The position numbers were made by a program, and so were the translations under genes. A DNA stretch of 64,000 nt, from NCBI GenBank assembly GCA_030603385.1, contig JAUVXW010000003.1, positions 1 to 64,000 on the forward strand, written 5' to 3'. The notes beneath the pieces were generated by a model that did no database searches, was not told the DNA's origin, and was given only the letters and a program-made list of their open reading frames with translations. Positions 45,488 through 54,888 of the stretch are shown piece after piece. Origin of the DNA: Promethearchaeota archaeon (lineage in GTDB: Archaea; Asgardarchaeota; Lokiarchaeia; Sigyniarchaeales; SOKP01). Numbering within the stretch: position 1 is the stretch's first letter; every line of letters starts with the position of its first letter.

Positions 45488-46678
45488 ATGATAGAATTTA
45501 CAGAAGAGCAAAAATTAATTAAGCAGAGTGTTTCAGAATTTGCCCAAAGAAAAATTGCTCCAATTGCACTTGAGATGGAAAAAAACAAGGAGATTCCGCA
45601 AGACGTTATAAAAGGTATGGCAGAATTAGGTTTACTTGCATGTACAGCAGATCCTGCCTATGGAGGTTCTGGATTAGATGCCGTTACAGCAGGAGTTATC
45701 GCAGAAGAATTAGCTAAAGGAGACTGTACAGGTTCGACATGCGTGTTTTATCTAGTTCAAGCTGCATGGGGTTTTCTACTAAACAAATATGGGACTGAAG
45801 AAGCAAAAAACGAAATTTTTCCTAAAGTTACTGCAGGGGATTGGTTTCTAGGAATTGCTACTACCGAAAGTGGTGGTGGAACTGATGTTGTCGGTGGAAA
45901 AACGAATATTAAGAAGGATGGAGATTTCTTCATAGTTAATGGTGAAAAAATGTATATCAGTGGCGTACGAGAAGCAGTAACTAATGGAGGTGGTCATATT
46001 ACTATTGCTCATCAAACTCCTGAGTTAGGTTCGAGAGGAATGACCGTGTTTTACTTACCTTTAACAGCTGAGGGAATTACACCCACTTATATCGAAGATT
46101 TAGGTCGTGAAGGTATTTCATGCGGGGGATTTTCGATCGATAATGTAAAAATTCCTAAACACTATATAGTTGGTGAAGAAAATAGAGGATTTTACATCAT
46201 TCATGAAGGCTATGAGTATGCTAGAGCACTAATTGCTGTAATATGTGCTGCTGCTGGCCTGAAATCACTAGAAAATGGTATGAATTATGCGAAAGAGAGA
46301 AAGGTATTTGGACAACCATTAGCTAAATTTCAGGAGATTAATTTTAGATTAGCAGAACACTATACAAAATTAGAAATGTTAAAGCGTCTTGGTTATGAAG
46401 CGTTAAAGGCTATTGACTTAGAGCAAGAAGGAAAAGGAAATAGGTTTGAAACGAGTAAAATTGTAGCAATGGCAAAGATGTTCGCTTCGGACTGGGCTTG
46501 CGAAGCTATTAATGATGCACTTCAGTGGCAAGGGGCATTTGGTTATTCTCGAGAATGCCCAGACCAAGCAGCCTGGAGAGCAGTAAGGTCATTTTCATTA
46601 GCCGAAGGGACACGTGAAGTAATGAAAATGATAGTAGCTAGAGAGCTTCTTGGAAAAGAACTTGTTAGCTACAAATAA
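45488..46678 (+). CDS. acyl-CoA dehydrogenase
   Basis: 396 residues, normal for a tetrameric FAD-containing acyl-CoA dehydrogenase. It has the N-terminal helix bundle, the FAD-contacting ATTESGGGTDVVG segment, IDNVKIPKHYIVGEENRGF, and a C-terminal WQGAFGYSRECPDQAAWRAVRSFSLAEGTREV with the conserved catalytic-type GTREV. It passes electrons to the ETF genes downstream. Its stop codon is part of an 18-bp near-perfect duplication (46661-46696). Confidence 0.93.
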   Translation: MIEFTEEQKLIKQSVSEFAQRKIAPIALEMEKNKEIPQDVIKGMAELGLLACTADPAYGGSGLDAVTAGVIAEELAKGDCTGSTCVFYLVQAAWGFLLNKYGTEEAKNEIFPKVTAGDWFLGIATTESGGGTDVVGGKTNIKKDGDFFIVNGEKMYISGVREAVTNGGGHITIAHQTPELGSRGMTVFYLPLTAEGITPTYIEDLGREGISCGGFSIDNVKIPKHYIVGEENRGFYIIHEGYEYARALIAVICAAAGLKSLENGMNYAKERKVFGQPLAKFQEINFRLAEHYTKLEMLKRLGYEALKAIDLEQEGKGNRFETSKIVAMAKMFASDWACEAINDALQWQGAFGYSRECPDQAAWRAVRSFSLAEGTREVMKMIVARELLGKELVSYK

Positions 46679-46696
46679 CTTGTTAGCAACAAATAA
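46661..46696. repeat. 18-bp tandem duplication at the acyl-CoA dehydrogenase stop
   Basis: CTTGTTAGCTACAAATAA is followed at once by CTTGTTAGCAACAAATAA, so the last five codons and the stop are repeated with one base change. Confidence 0.85.
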
Positions 46697-46793
46697 ATTC
46701 ATTAACTTTTTTTTATATTTTTAATAGAATTTATATTAATTCATTGAAGAATTAAACAAAGTTACTGATCACAATCAAGAATTTTTTATTATT

Positions 46794-47579
46794 ATGAAAT
46801 TTATCGTATGTGTTAAGCAAGTTCCTGAATCAAACGTCCTTAAAATCGATCTAAAGACAAATAGAGTGTTGAAAGAAGGAGTTTCAACAATAATTTCGCC
46901 ATTTGATCAGTTTGCTTTAGAAGAGGCAATTAAAATAAGAAAAGACGGAGATGAAATTATTGCTATTTCAATTGGTAATCTTGAATCAAAAAGTACTTTA
47001 ATGAGGTGTTTAGCCTTAGGCGCTGATAAAGGGATATTGCTTAACGATGAGATTTTTCAAGATTCTGATACATTTGCTACATCAAATATACTTGGAGCAG
47101 CTATTAAAAAAATAGGAGATTACATCATAATTTTTTGCGGAAACTCTTCTTTTGATACTGGTACAAGCCAAGTTGGTCCTGAGTTAGCAGCAGTATTAAA
47201 TATTCCTCAGGTGACATATGCTGAAAGTACTGAAGCAGTCACAAATGGGAAAATCAAAATAAAAGTGCAAACAGACGAAGGGTATAGAATAATAGAATCA
47301 ACAGTTCCACTAGTCGTGGCATGTATCCCACCCTCTTCTTTTCAACCTCGCATACCTCCTTTGCCAAAAATTATGGCTGCCCAAAAGAAGCCGTTTGAAA
47401 TTTGGAATGCTGAAGATATTGGAGGCGATAGAAATAAATTTGGTTCTAATGGTTCCTTAATAAAAATTATAAAACTCTATGAGCCACCAAAAAGAGATCA
47501 AGGTATAGTAATTACCGACGAAGCAGATACTGCTGTAGAGAAATTAATGGAATTATTGAGTAAAGATAAGGTGATCTAA
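46794..47579 (+). CDS. etfB: electron transfer flavoprotein beta subunit
   Basis: 261 residues with the EtfB pattern: KFIVCVKQVPESN, FALEEAIKIRKDGDEIIAISIG, MRCLALGADKGILL, a GNSSFDTGTSQVGPELAA stretch and the AMP-binding-type region VTYAESTEAV. It pairs with the etfA gene 2 nt downstream to accept electrons from acyl-CoA dehydrogenase. The ATG has no obvious ribosome-binding site. Confidence 0.93.
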   Translation: MKFIVCVKQVPESNVLKIDLKTNRVLKEGVSTIISPFDQFALEEAIKIRKDGDEIIAISIGNLESKSTLMRCLALGADKGILLNDEIFQDSDTFATSNILGAAIKKIGDYIIIFCGNSSFDTGTSQVGPELAAVLNIPQVTYAESTEAVTNGKIKIKVQTDEGYRIIESTVPLVVACIPPSSFQPRIPPLPKIMAAQKKPFEIWNAEDIGGDRNKFGSNGSLIKIIKLYEPPKRDQGIVITDEADTAVEKLMELLSKDKVI

Positions 47580-47581
47580 TA

Positions 47582-48583
47582 GTGGTTGACTATAGAGACG
47601 TTTGGGTATTTGTAGAGTTTAAGAAGGATAATATTAGAGGAATTTCTTTTGAGTTACTAGGAAAGGCGAAAGAACTAGCAAAAAAATTGAATGAGAAAGT
47701 TTGTGTTATTCTAATTGGAAATAATATTTCAAAGTTTAAAGAAACTTTTTCTTCTCATGGGATAGATAAAATTTATTTATGTGAAAATCCAGTTTTGGGA
47801 GAATACCTCACAGAAACATATTCTTCCATCCTTGTGGATTTAACTCAAAAATATATGCCTAATATAATTTTATTTCCTGCAACCAAGATTGGGAAAGATT
47901 TAGCACCAAGAGTAGCATGTACATTAGAAACTGGTCTAACAGCGGATTGCATTGATTTAGACATTCAAGATGGTAATCTAGTACAAACACGAACAGTATA
48001 CGGTGGAAACTATTTAGCAGATATAATATGTTCCAAAACAAAACCCCAAATGGCAACAATAAGACCAAATGTAATGGAGAGATCGGAAATAACGACTAAA
48101 AACCAACCTGAAATTATTGAGTTTCTTATAGATATAGATCCTAATCAACTTCAAACAAAAGTCACAGAGAAAATTGAAACAACTGTATCCTATGTCAAAC
48201 CGATTGATGAGGCAGATATCATTGTATCCGGTGGTCGAGGAATAGGAAGTGAAGAGAACTTTAAAATCATTAATACATTAGCTGAGGTATTAAATGCAGC
48301 AGTGGGTGCTAGTAGAGCGGCTGTTGAAGCGGGATGGGTTTCAAAATCATGTCAAGTAGGACAAAGCGGGACGGTTGTTTGCCCTAATATTTATATTGCG
48401 TGTGGTATATCAGGGACAACCCAACATCTAGTTGGAATGAAAAGCAGTAAAAAGATTATTGCTATTAATAAAGATCCCAATGCACCTATATTTGAAGTAT
48501 GTGATTATGGTATAGTTGGCGATTATAAGATCATTGTTCCAATGTTAACAGAAGCATTAAAGAAAAAACTATCTCAGGATTAA
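47582..48583 (+). CDS. etfA: electron transfer flavoprotein alpha subunit
   Basis: 333 residues, starting at GTG 47582. The C-terminal FAD domain shows VSGGRGIGSEENF, AVGASRAAVEAGWV, VGQSGTVVCPNIYIACGISG and KIIAINKDPNAPIFEVCDYGIVGDY, the EtfA signature. Coupled to etfB with a 2-nt gap. The heterodimer would carry electrons to a quinone or ferredoxin-linked acceptor that is not encoded here. Confidence 0.94.
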   Translation: MVDYRDVWVFVEFKKDNIRGISFELLGKAKELAKKLNEKVCVILIGNNISKFKETFSSHGIDKIYLCENPVLGEYLTETYSSILVDLTQKYMPNIILFPATKIGKDLAPRVACTLETGLTADCIDLDIQDGNLVQTRTVYGGNYLADIICSKTKPQMATIRPNVMERSEITTKNQPEIIEFLIDIDPNQLQTKVTEKIETTVSYVKPIDEADIIVSGGRGIGSEENFKIINTLAEVLNAAVGASRAAVEAGWVSKSCQVGQSGTVVCPNIYIACGISGTTQHLVGMKSSKKIIAINKDPNAPIFEVCDYGIVGDYKIIVPMLTEALKKKLSQD

Positions 48584-48599
48584 ATTAATCTGAACTAGT

Positions 48600-50318
48600 T
48601 TAGGTATTGGATAAAGAAACATTCCTATAGTTTTTATTAGAACTATATGCCCACATTGCTGTTTGTAAGTTTCTACAGTGAATCCATGTATTAAAGAATT
48701 TTCTATACAATGTTAATTTGGAATACAGTTTTTTTGAACATTTTCTATGAGTTTTTAGGAAATCTTCATTTTCCATATTTTTAATATTATAAGTTAAATG
48801 TCCCATATCATAGAACTTCCAATCTTGAGGAAAATCAATATTTATAAGTCTTTCATTTTGCTGTAATTCTTTGAATAATCGTGTACCTGGTAAAGGAGTT
48901 AATATGGTAGTTTGAATAACATCAATACGATTTTTTAATATGTATTTGACTTTCCTATACATACTTTCTTTTGTTTCCGAATCAGAACCAAAAATGAATG
49001 CTCCTAAAACTGCGATTTTGTATTTATTAATTTTGTTGAAAGCTCTTTCATAATCAAGTTGGAGGTTCAATCTTTTATCCATTACTTTAAGTTCTTCTGG
49101 ATCAGCGGATTCTAATCCTAAGAATACCATTTTACATCCTGCTTTCGCTGCCCATTTTATGACTTCTTCATTGCTTCCAAAATTTAATGAAGCTTGGCAG
49201 AACCATGTTTTATTCAATTTTCTCTCCACCATTCCTTTAAAAAGGTTAATTGTTCTCTCTTCAGCGCTTTTACCATATCCAAGAATATTATCATCCACAA
49301 AGAAAATCATTCTTTGAGGCATTTGTTCCAATTCATCTAATACTTCCTCGTAGGGGCGTTGCCTATATTTTCTTCCATTAAATGCACTTACCGAACAGAA
49401 GTAACAATCCATAGGACAACCTCTTGAAGTTTGTAAAGTCCCAAATAAATATTTATTACTATATATCTTCCTATTAGGGATAACAGTATTCTCTAAGTCT
49501 AAATGAACACCTTCATATTTCTTTTTTAATTTATTGTTAAGAAAATCCTTTATAACTGTAGGCCAAATACTCTCTGCTTCTCCTATTACAACAGAGTCAA
49601 CGTACTCCAAAGTTTCTTCGGGAACCATTGAAGCATGTATTCCCCCCATAATAACGGGTATATTTTTATTTTTATAATGAGCAGCAATTTTATAGGCACG
49701 GTTTGCAACTGAAGTAAATGCTGTTATACCAACAAGATCGGCGTCTTCATACTTAAAATTTTCAAAATTTTCATCAATTAATTTAATTTTAAAGATGTTG
49801 GGAGTTAAGGCGGCTATTATTCCTAAACCTAAAGGTGGAAATGTTGAGGATGGATTTATTGTTAATCCTGCTACATCTTTATTTACAGGATTTATTAATA
49901 AGAGTTTCTTTTTTTCTGGTTTTTCATCAATTTCAATAGGTCTTATCGTAATTTCAAATTGTTTTTTTAGATCTCGAATTAAAATGTAAATTCCTGAAAA
50001 GTAAAACACTAAACTAATGAAATAAACAATAAAGAATAGTAATAAAGCAATTACATTTGTAAAAAGAAAAATGCTATTGATTATTATTGTAGGTAATGAG
50101 AAGAATAAAATCGGGATCATGAATGGTGATTTATTTTTTATTTTAACAACCACACTTTTATTCTGTGCTGTCTCTTTAAGCCCAGAAAGATATGGCATAG
50201 GGTAAAATATTATAAAAGAAGGGATTATTATCCAGATATATTCTTGTATTAAAAAAATCGTAATTAAAATCATGGAAATTAAAAATGCAAATAAAGGGTA
50301 AATATACTTTAATCTCAA
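48600..50318 (-). CDS. membrane-anchored B12-binding-like radical SAM protein
   Basis: 572 residues. About four hydrophobic segments in the first 115 residues (LFAFLISMILITIFLI; IIIPSFIIFY; MIPILFFSLPTIIINSIFLFT; VIALLLFFIVYFISLVFYFSG) anchor the protein. A cobalamin-binding-like domain follows (KKLLLINPVN...PPLGLGIIAAL; VGITAFTSVANRAYKIAAHYK; VIMGGIHASMVPEE). The radical SAM core is GCPMDCYFC (CxxxCxxC) near residue 305. Such proteins often alkylate or methylate lipids or modify membrane compounds. The start is TTG 50318. It converges with etfA. Confidence 0.82.
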   Translation of the reverse strand: MRLKYIYPLFAFLISMILITIFLIQEYIWIIIPSFIIFYPMPYLSGLKETAQNKSVVVKIKNKSPFMIPILFFSLPTIIINSIFLFTNVIALLLFFIVYFISLVFYFSGIYILIRDLKKQFEITIRPIEIDEKPEKKKLLLINPVNKDVAGLTINPSSTFPPLGLGIIAALTPNIFKIKLIDENFENFKYEDADLVGITAFTSVANRAYKIAAHYKNKNIPVIMGGIHASMVPEETLEYVDSVVIGEAESIWPTVIKDFLNNKLKKKYEGVHLDLENTVIPNRKIYSNKYLFGTLQTSRGCPMDCYFCSVSAFNGRKYRQRPYEEVLDELEQMPQRMIFFVDDNILGYGKSAEERTINLFKGMVERKLNKTWFCQASLNFGSNEEVIKWAAKAGCKMVFLGLESADPEELKVMDKRLNLQLDYERAFNKINKYKIAVLGAFIFGSDSETKESMYRKVKYILKNRIDVIQTTILTPLPGTRLFKELQQNERLINIDFPQDWKFYDMGHLTYNIKNMENEDFLKTHRKCSKKLYSKLTLYRKFFNTWIHCRNLQTAMWAYSSNKNYRNVSLSNT

Positions 50319-50462
50319 TAGTTTAAACCTCTTTTGGGCGCATTTGGATTAGATTTCTTTCTTAGAATATTAAATTTTATGAAATGATCTTAAGTTATTT
50401 GAATTTTAGAAAATTAAAAAAGTCTAAGAAGATTTTTTAAATACCTATAATTCATTTTGACT

Positions 50463-51686
50463 ATGAATAAAGTTGCAATAATTGGAGTAGGACATACCAA
50501 ATTTGGAAGATTGCAAGATAAAGGATTGATGGATCTTTTATGTGAAGCATCTCTAGAAGCTATTGAAAATTCTAATACTAGTAACAAAGATTTTGATTCA
50601 GTATATGTTGGAGCAATGAGTCCAGAAATCTTTAATCAAACCTCAGGTATTGCAAGTGCTCTTGTTGATAGAATTAGTTTAATTCCTGCCGCTGCAGATC
50701 ATATCAAAAATGGACCTGCGAGTGGAGGGTCAGCAGTTAAAGCTGGTTTTCAAGCAATTGCTTCCGGAATTAGTGATTTAGTATTAGTGGTCGGAGGTGA
50801 AAAAATGACTCATATTACAACTCCTGGTTATGTTACTTCAAATGTAGCTACTTTAACCCATCCCGAAGCAGAACGGCCTCATGGAGTTTCCCTTCCATCC
50901 TTTGCCGGATTATTAACACGAGCTTATCTAGAAAAATACGATGCTAAACTTGATTGGATTTCAGATATAGCACTTAAAAATCATAAAAATGGAACAATGA
51001 ATCCGAATGCGCATTTTCAGCGGACTATTGAGAGCTTTATGGAAAGTGCTATTAAGAAAGGTAAAGGAAATTGGGATAATGTTTATGATTTCCTTAAAGA
51101 TGATAAATCCAATCCTATTATTGCTGACCCATTAAGACTTTTTCATATTTGTCCCATCTCAGATGGGGCAGCAGCTTTGGTTTTATGTAATGCTGAAAAG
51201 GCTAAAGATTTTTGTGATACCCCCATTAATATTTCTGGGATTGGTCAAGCAACTGATACCCACATCGTATTTGAACGCGAAGATCTTACTACATTAAAGG
51301 CTTTAAGATTATGTTCAGCTCAGGCATATAAAATGGCAAATAAAACCCCCGAAGATATAAATGTAGCAGAACTACATGATGCTTTCGAAATTCTTGAAGC
51401 TGTTCAATCAGAAGATATTGGGTTTTTCAAAAAGGGAGAAGGGGCAAAAGCAGCTCATGACGGATTAACAGAAATTGGAGGTAAAATCCCTATAAATCCA
51501 TCAGGAGGGTTAAAAGCCAGAGGACATCCTTTAGGTGCAACAGGTATTGCTCAGGTTGTGGAGTTAGTATGGCAATTAAGAGGGGAAGCTGGGAAACGAC
51601 AAGTTGATGGAGCAGAAACGGGTATTACATGTAATTTTGGAGGGTTTGGTAATAATATAATTTCAATTTTAGTAGAGAGAATGTAA
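50463..51686 (+). CDS. thiolase-like (SCP2-type) protein
   Basis: 407 residues of the archaeal thiolase/SCP2 group: IIGVGHTKFGR at the N-terminus, PASGGSAVKAGFQAIASG around residue 90, ELHDAFEILEA and the His in PSGGLKARGHPLGATG. The usual nucleophilic-cysteine position carries no Cys in this segment, so it may act in acetoacetyl-CoA or mevalonate-type steps with a partner. In archaea such proteins pair with a DUF35 Zn-ribbon/OB protein, and one is found at 60858-61214, but not adjacent. ATG 50463 is used over TTG 50457. Confidence 0.85.
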   Translation: MNKVAIIGVGHTKFGRLQDKGLMDLLCEASLEAIENSNTSNKDFDSVYVGAMSPEIFNQTSGIASALVDRISLIPAAADHIKNGPASGGSAVKAGFQAIASGISDLVLVVGGEKMTHITTPGYVTSNVATLTHPEAERPHGVSLPSFAGLLTRAYLEKYDAKLDWISDIALKNHKNGTMNPNAHFQRTIESFMESAIKKGKGNWDNVYDFLKDDKSNPIIADPLRLFHICPISDGAAALVLCNAEKAKDFCDTPINISGIGQATDTHIVFEREDLTTLKALRLCSAQAYKMANKTPEDINVAELHDAFEILEAVQSEDIGFFKKGEGAKAAHDGLTEIGGKIPINPSGGLKARGHPLGATGIAQVVELVWQLRGEAGKRQVDGAETGITCNFGGFGNNIISILVERM

Positions 51687-51775
51687 TAGTTATAATTAAA
51701 ATTTAAAATATTATAAATCCTAAGTGTTTAATTTAAAATTTATCTTAATTTTAATCTTAAAAAAGCAATTGTATA

Positions 51776-52438
51776 TTAGTTAATCACTTTAAATTGAAGT
51801 TCTGTGCCATTTTTATCAAAACATTTAATATGGTTTATACTATATGGAAAACCTACAATAAAATGAAATCTGTTTCCTTTAAATACACTATTTAAATCTT
51901 GTAAAGAAGGGAATACATTTCCAGATGGATGTGAATGAATGGTTCCTTGATAATATCGATTTATTGGAATTCTACTCGGAAAAAATACTCCTGAATTTCT
52001 TGAAGTAATTGCGCCTGGAGGTAATATAAATTCTGAAAATACATTTTTATCCATTTCAAGGATTCCTAAAAATTCTTTTGGATGATGCGCCCGACATAAC
52101 GCTAAAAACCCCTCTAATAAATCCCTTTTTATTTTGACCGTATTTGATTGTAGATCCTCTAAAATATAAATAATTTCATTAATAACATTTAAAATAGACT
52201 TAGTCTTAATTATTTTCCAATTTTTTAAAGAAGTGATATCATTATTTAATTTTTTATAAACTGTCCCAGATTTAATAAGCTTAACTTTTGGTTTTTTAGG
52301 ATATTTAGAATAGTCAATTTCTAACATAATCCCCTTTATTAATCCAATTTTAATATGTGAAATTTTATTTTCAATAGTTTCAGCGTTAGGAAAATGTTCT
52401 ATAATTTTTTGATATTGTATCTCAATTTCTTTAATCAT
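51776..52438 (-). CDS. E2/RWD-like domain fused to a JAMM/MPN+ metalloprotease
   Basis: 220 residues. The C-terminal half has a complete JAMM zinc-protease motif: Glu122 in KEFLGIL, then His168-Ser-His170-Pro, Ser178 and Asp181. This is the active site of Rpn11/AMSH-type deubiquitinases. The N-terminal ~95 residues run like a ubiquitin-conjugating (UBC/RWD) fold: IKGIMLEIDYSKYPKKPKV resembles the strand plus YPxxPP turn, and LKNWKIIKTKSILNVINEIIYILE the Trp and final helices. No catalytic Cys is seen, so it would be a binding (UEV/RWD-like) domain. It may remove a ubiquitin-like tag. Candidate Gly-Gly beta-grasp protein at 5875-6120 is far away. The start is ATG 52438. Confidence 0.8.
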   Translation of the reverse strand: MIKEIEIQYQKIIEHFPNAETIENKISHIKIGLIKGIMLEIDYSKYPKKPKVKLIKSGTVYKKLNNDITSLKNWKIIKTKSILNVINEIIYILEDLQSNTVKIKRDLLEGFLALCRAHHPKEFLGILEMDKNVFSEFILPPGAITSRNSGVFFPSRIPINRYYQGTIHSHPSGNVFPSLQDLNSVFKGNRFHFIVGFPYSINHIKCFDKNGTELQFKVIN

Positions 52439-52522
52439 TATGTAAATATAATTACGATTTTAAAAGAATGTTTTCTATTTTGGAAATAATATTACTTATG
52501 GAAAGAAGTGAATGTGTTAGTT

Positions 52523-54421
52523 TTACTCCTCTAATTGCTCTATTTCTAAGAGAAAAAGATCTGCGATTGTAATCCATTTTTGTTTTGTTTCATCGTCTAT
52601 AGAGCTGTTCTCTGTTAATTCTTTTCCTTTTTTAAGATTTTCGAGGGCTAAGTCGAAATTTTTAAGCTCTTTATAACAGATCCCTAGTTTAATATAAGTT
52701 TGATGAATGTACCACTCTTTACTATCTAATTCAATAGCTTTTAAGAATTTTTGTGACCCTTCTTCATACTGTTCAAAATACATTAAAATTTCACCATACG
52801 TATCATGATACATTGCATTATCAGGAGCTTTTTCCACAAGATCTTGGATTATATTAAGCGATTCTTCTTTTTTATCTAAATATTGAAGCCAATAAGCTTT
52901 ATAATTAATAAGATCATTGTTTTGAGGATTTTTTTCAATCAATTCATTAATTATGTCTAAACCTGCTTTTACTTCTTGCATCCTTCTAAGAACAGACGCT
53001 TTTTTCATTTTAATATCAAGTTCACTTTCGGGAAATATTACTAACATCTCATTTAGTAAAGTCAATACGTCATCGAATTGATTATAATAAATTAAAATTC
53101 TTATCTTTGAATAGTATAAATCAAGATTCTCTGGATTTGATTCAATTTTTATATCAAGTTTTTTAATTTCTTCTTTATAATCATCTTGTAACTCTTCGAT
53201 ACTTCTTGATTGAAATATATCTATCATATCTTGCCAAATAATGCCTTCTAATTTATCATACGTCTCTTTAAATTCAACTTTTGCTTCAATTTTGTAAGCT
53301 AAATAGTTAATGTATTCTGGTAAAAAAATATGTAAGGGTTCTTTTAAACCAATAGAAAATAATATTTGACAAATATCTTCTAAGATATCATTTATGGTGC
53401 TACTTATATCAAATGATCTTGAAAACAACTTATTTAGATAGGTAAATTTGGTGATATGATCTTCTGTGATAGCTCTAAGCATTATTTCTAATCTTTCATC
53501 CTCCTGAAAGTAATAATGCATATCTGGTTCTACAATAATTTTAAAAAATTTAATGGGAAAAATTTGATTTTCAATAATTTCATCAATATAATAATCCACT
53601 TTAGATTCTTTTATTCCATAAGTATTCGAGAACTCCTCTACGGAAATATAATTAGGATATTGACTTGGGTGATTAATTGAGATAAAAAGTAGGATTTTGT
53701 CAAAATCTTCCTCATTTGTTAGCATTGCTTCAACTCTGGTATAATCCAATTTCAGCATATTGTTGAGTAACCTAAATTGTATGTCTTTATTTTCAATGTT
53801 ATATTTATTAAAAAATTTGATAGTTTTCACTGTAATCTCTTCAATTCTCTTACTTTCTTCCTCTAAAATTGATTGTTTATCTAAATCATATTCTTGTAAT
53901 ATTCTAGAATACTCTATTTTACCTGAGCGGGTAATTCTATATTTCTTTTCCTCTTTTTCTATAAACCCTTTATCGAGTAATAAGTTTATATTCTTAGACA
54001 GGGACGATTGATTGATAGAAAGAGGTTCTGCTAGGAAATCAGCCCATTTGCAAAAATTATTATTATAAACCATCCAAAGAATCCAATGATCGTAATTTCT
54101 TCTTCTTTTAATTATAGCAAGAGGATAACTTAGAGTTCTTTTTTTTTCTTTAGCTTGTGATAATTCAAGATATCTCTTTCTGCCTTCTGAAGTAATTTTA
54201 TAGTGCCCTCTTGAAATATTCTCAGCGAATCCTTTCCCCTTTAATAATGATAGATATTTTGAGAGAGTAGATAACCGAAGTTCAAGCGGTTTTTGAGTAA
54301 AATTAGACCACTCACATTCTTCATTATTATATAACATCCAAAGAATGATATGTTCAAAATTTTTTTTCTCCAGGGCTGGAGGATTATAAATCTCTTTAGG
54401 AGGTAAATTTATTCGACTCAT
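52523..54421 (-). CDS. winged-helix/TPR protein (first copy of the module)
   Basis: 632 residues, cytosolic. Two MarR-like winged-helix units stand in tandem (about 20-85 and 105-170), related to each other (HIILWMLYNNEECEWSNF and HWILWMVYNNNFCKWADF). A conserved middle domain (~180-380) has no known family. The C-terminal third is TPR-like (NPENLDLYYSKIRILIYYNQFDD; AMYHDTYGEILMYFEQYEEG; WYIHQTYIKLGICYKEL). It resembles the protein at 55465-57987 over its whole length. DNA binding plus TPR binding of a partner suggests a regulator. It is divergent from a Ras-like GTPase gene, with a shared palindrome between them. Confidence 0.75.
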   Translation of the reverse strand: MSRINLPPKEIYNPPALEKKNFEHIILWMLYNNEECEWSNFTQKPLELRLSTLSKYLSLLKGKGFAENISRGHYKITSEGRKRYLELSQAKEKKRTLSYPLAIIKRRRNYDHWILWMVYNNNFCKWADFLAEPLSINQSSLSKNINLLLDKGFIEKEEKKYRITRSGKIEYSRILQEYDLDKQSILEEESKRIEEITVKTIKFFNKYNIENKDIQFRLLNNMLKLDYTRVEAMLTNEEDFDKILLFISINHPSQYPNYISVEEFSNTYGIKESKVDYYIDEIIENQIFPIKFFKIIVEPDMHYYFQEDERLEIMLRAITEDHITKFTYLNKLFSRSFDISSTINDILEDICQILFSIGLKEPLHIFLPEYINYLAYKIEAKVEFKETYDKLEGIIWQDMIDIFQSRSIEELQDDYKEEIKKLDIKIESNPENLDLYYSKIRILIYYNQFDDVLTLLNEMLVIFPESELDIKMKKASVLRRMQEVKAGLDIINELIEKNPQNNDLINYKAYWLQYLDKKEESLNIIQDLVEKAPDNAMYHDTYGEILMYFEQYEEGSQKFLKAIELDSKEWYIHQTYIKLGICYKELKNFDLALENLKKGKELTENSSIDDETKQKWITIADLFLLEIEQLEE

Positions 54422-54503
54422 GATATTTTCTTTAAAAGTCTTTATCTTTAGTTATATATAGTTTTTAATACTATATAAATTTCGCGAGCTTCCTTTAAAA
54501 TTC

Positions 54504-54555
54504 GAACTTCATTTGAAGTTCATGTAATAAAACTAAATATAGGATACAAACTAAA
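54504..54555 (+). promoter_or_regulatory. palindromic operator and TATA element, copy 1
   Basis: GAACTTCATTTGAAGTTC (54504-54521) is a perfect inverted repeat. On the plus strand, 8 nt later comes an AAACTAAATATAGGATAC TATA-like element. A 22-codon frame starts at 54595, 74 nt after the 16-bp core. On the minus strand the palindrome is about 80 nt ahead of the winged-helix gene, whose own TATA lies near 54471-54480. Confidence 0.7.
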
Positions 54556-54594
54556 TTATAATTATAACAAAACTAAAAAAAAAGGTAAAAAAAA

Positions 54595-54663
54595 ATGAAA
54601 AAAAATGCCAAGAAAGGATTAATAAAAATAAATAATTACGCTTTTAGATATTTACTCAGATAA
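54595..54663 (+). CDS. possible small peptide
   Basis: A 22-residue basic frame (MKKNAKKGLIKINNYAF...) with an AAAGGT-like ribosome-binding element, lying downstream of operator copy 1 with the same spacing as two other small ORFs. It has no known family and could be chance. The rest of the spacer 54422-54888 is AT-rich and holds only the GTPase promoter (TATATT near 54820). Confidence 0.3.
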   Translation: MKKNAKKGLIKINNYAFRYLLR

Positions 54664-54888
54664 ATTTTTCTTTTTCTATTTTTTAATTATTATTATTTAT
54701 CGATTTTTAAACTATTTCTTTCTATTATAAAATCTGTTAAGACTTTATTTTGCTTAATGCAATTCTGCGGGATAACTACATAAATGGGATAAAAAATTTT
54801 TATTATTTCAAGCTAAAATTTTATATTACAAAAAATCTAATCTACTATTAAATAAATTAAGAATATATGATTCCCACAAATAGATTCA

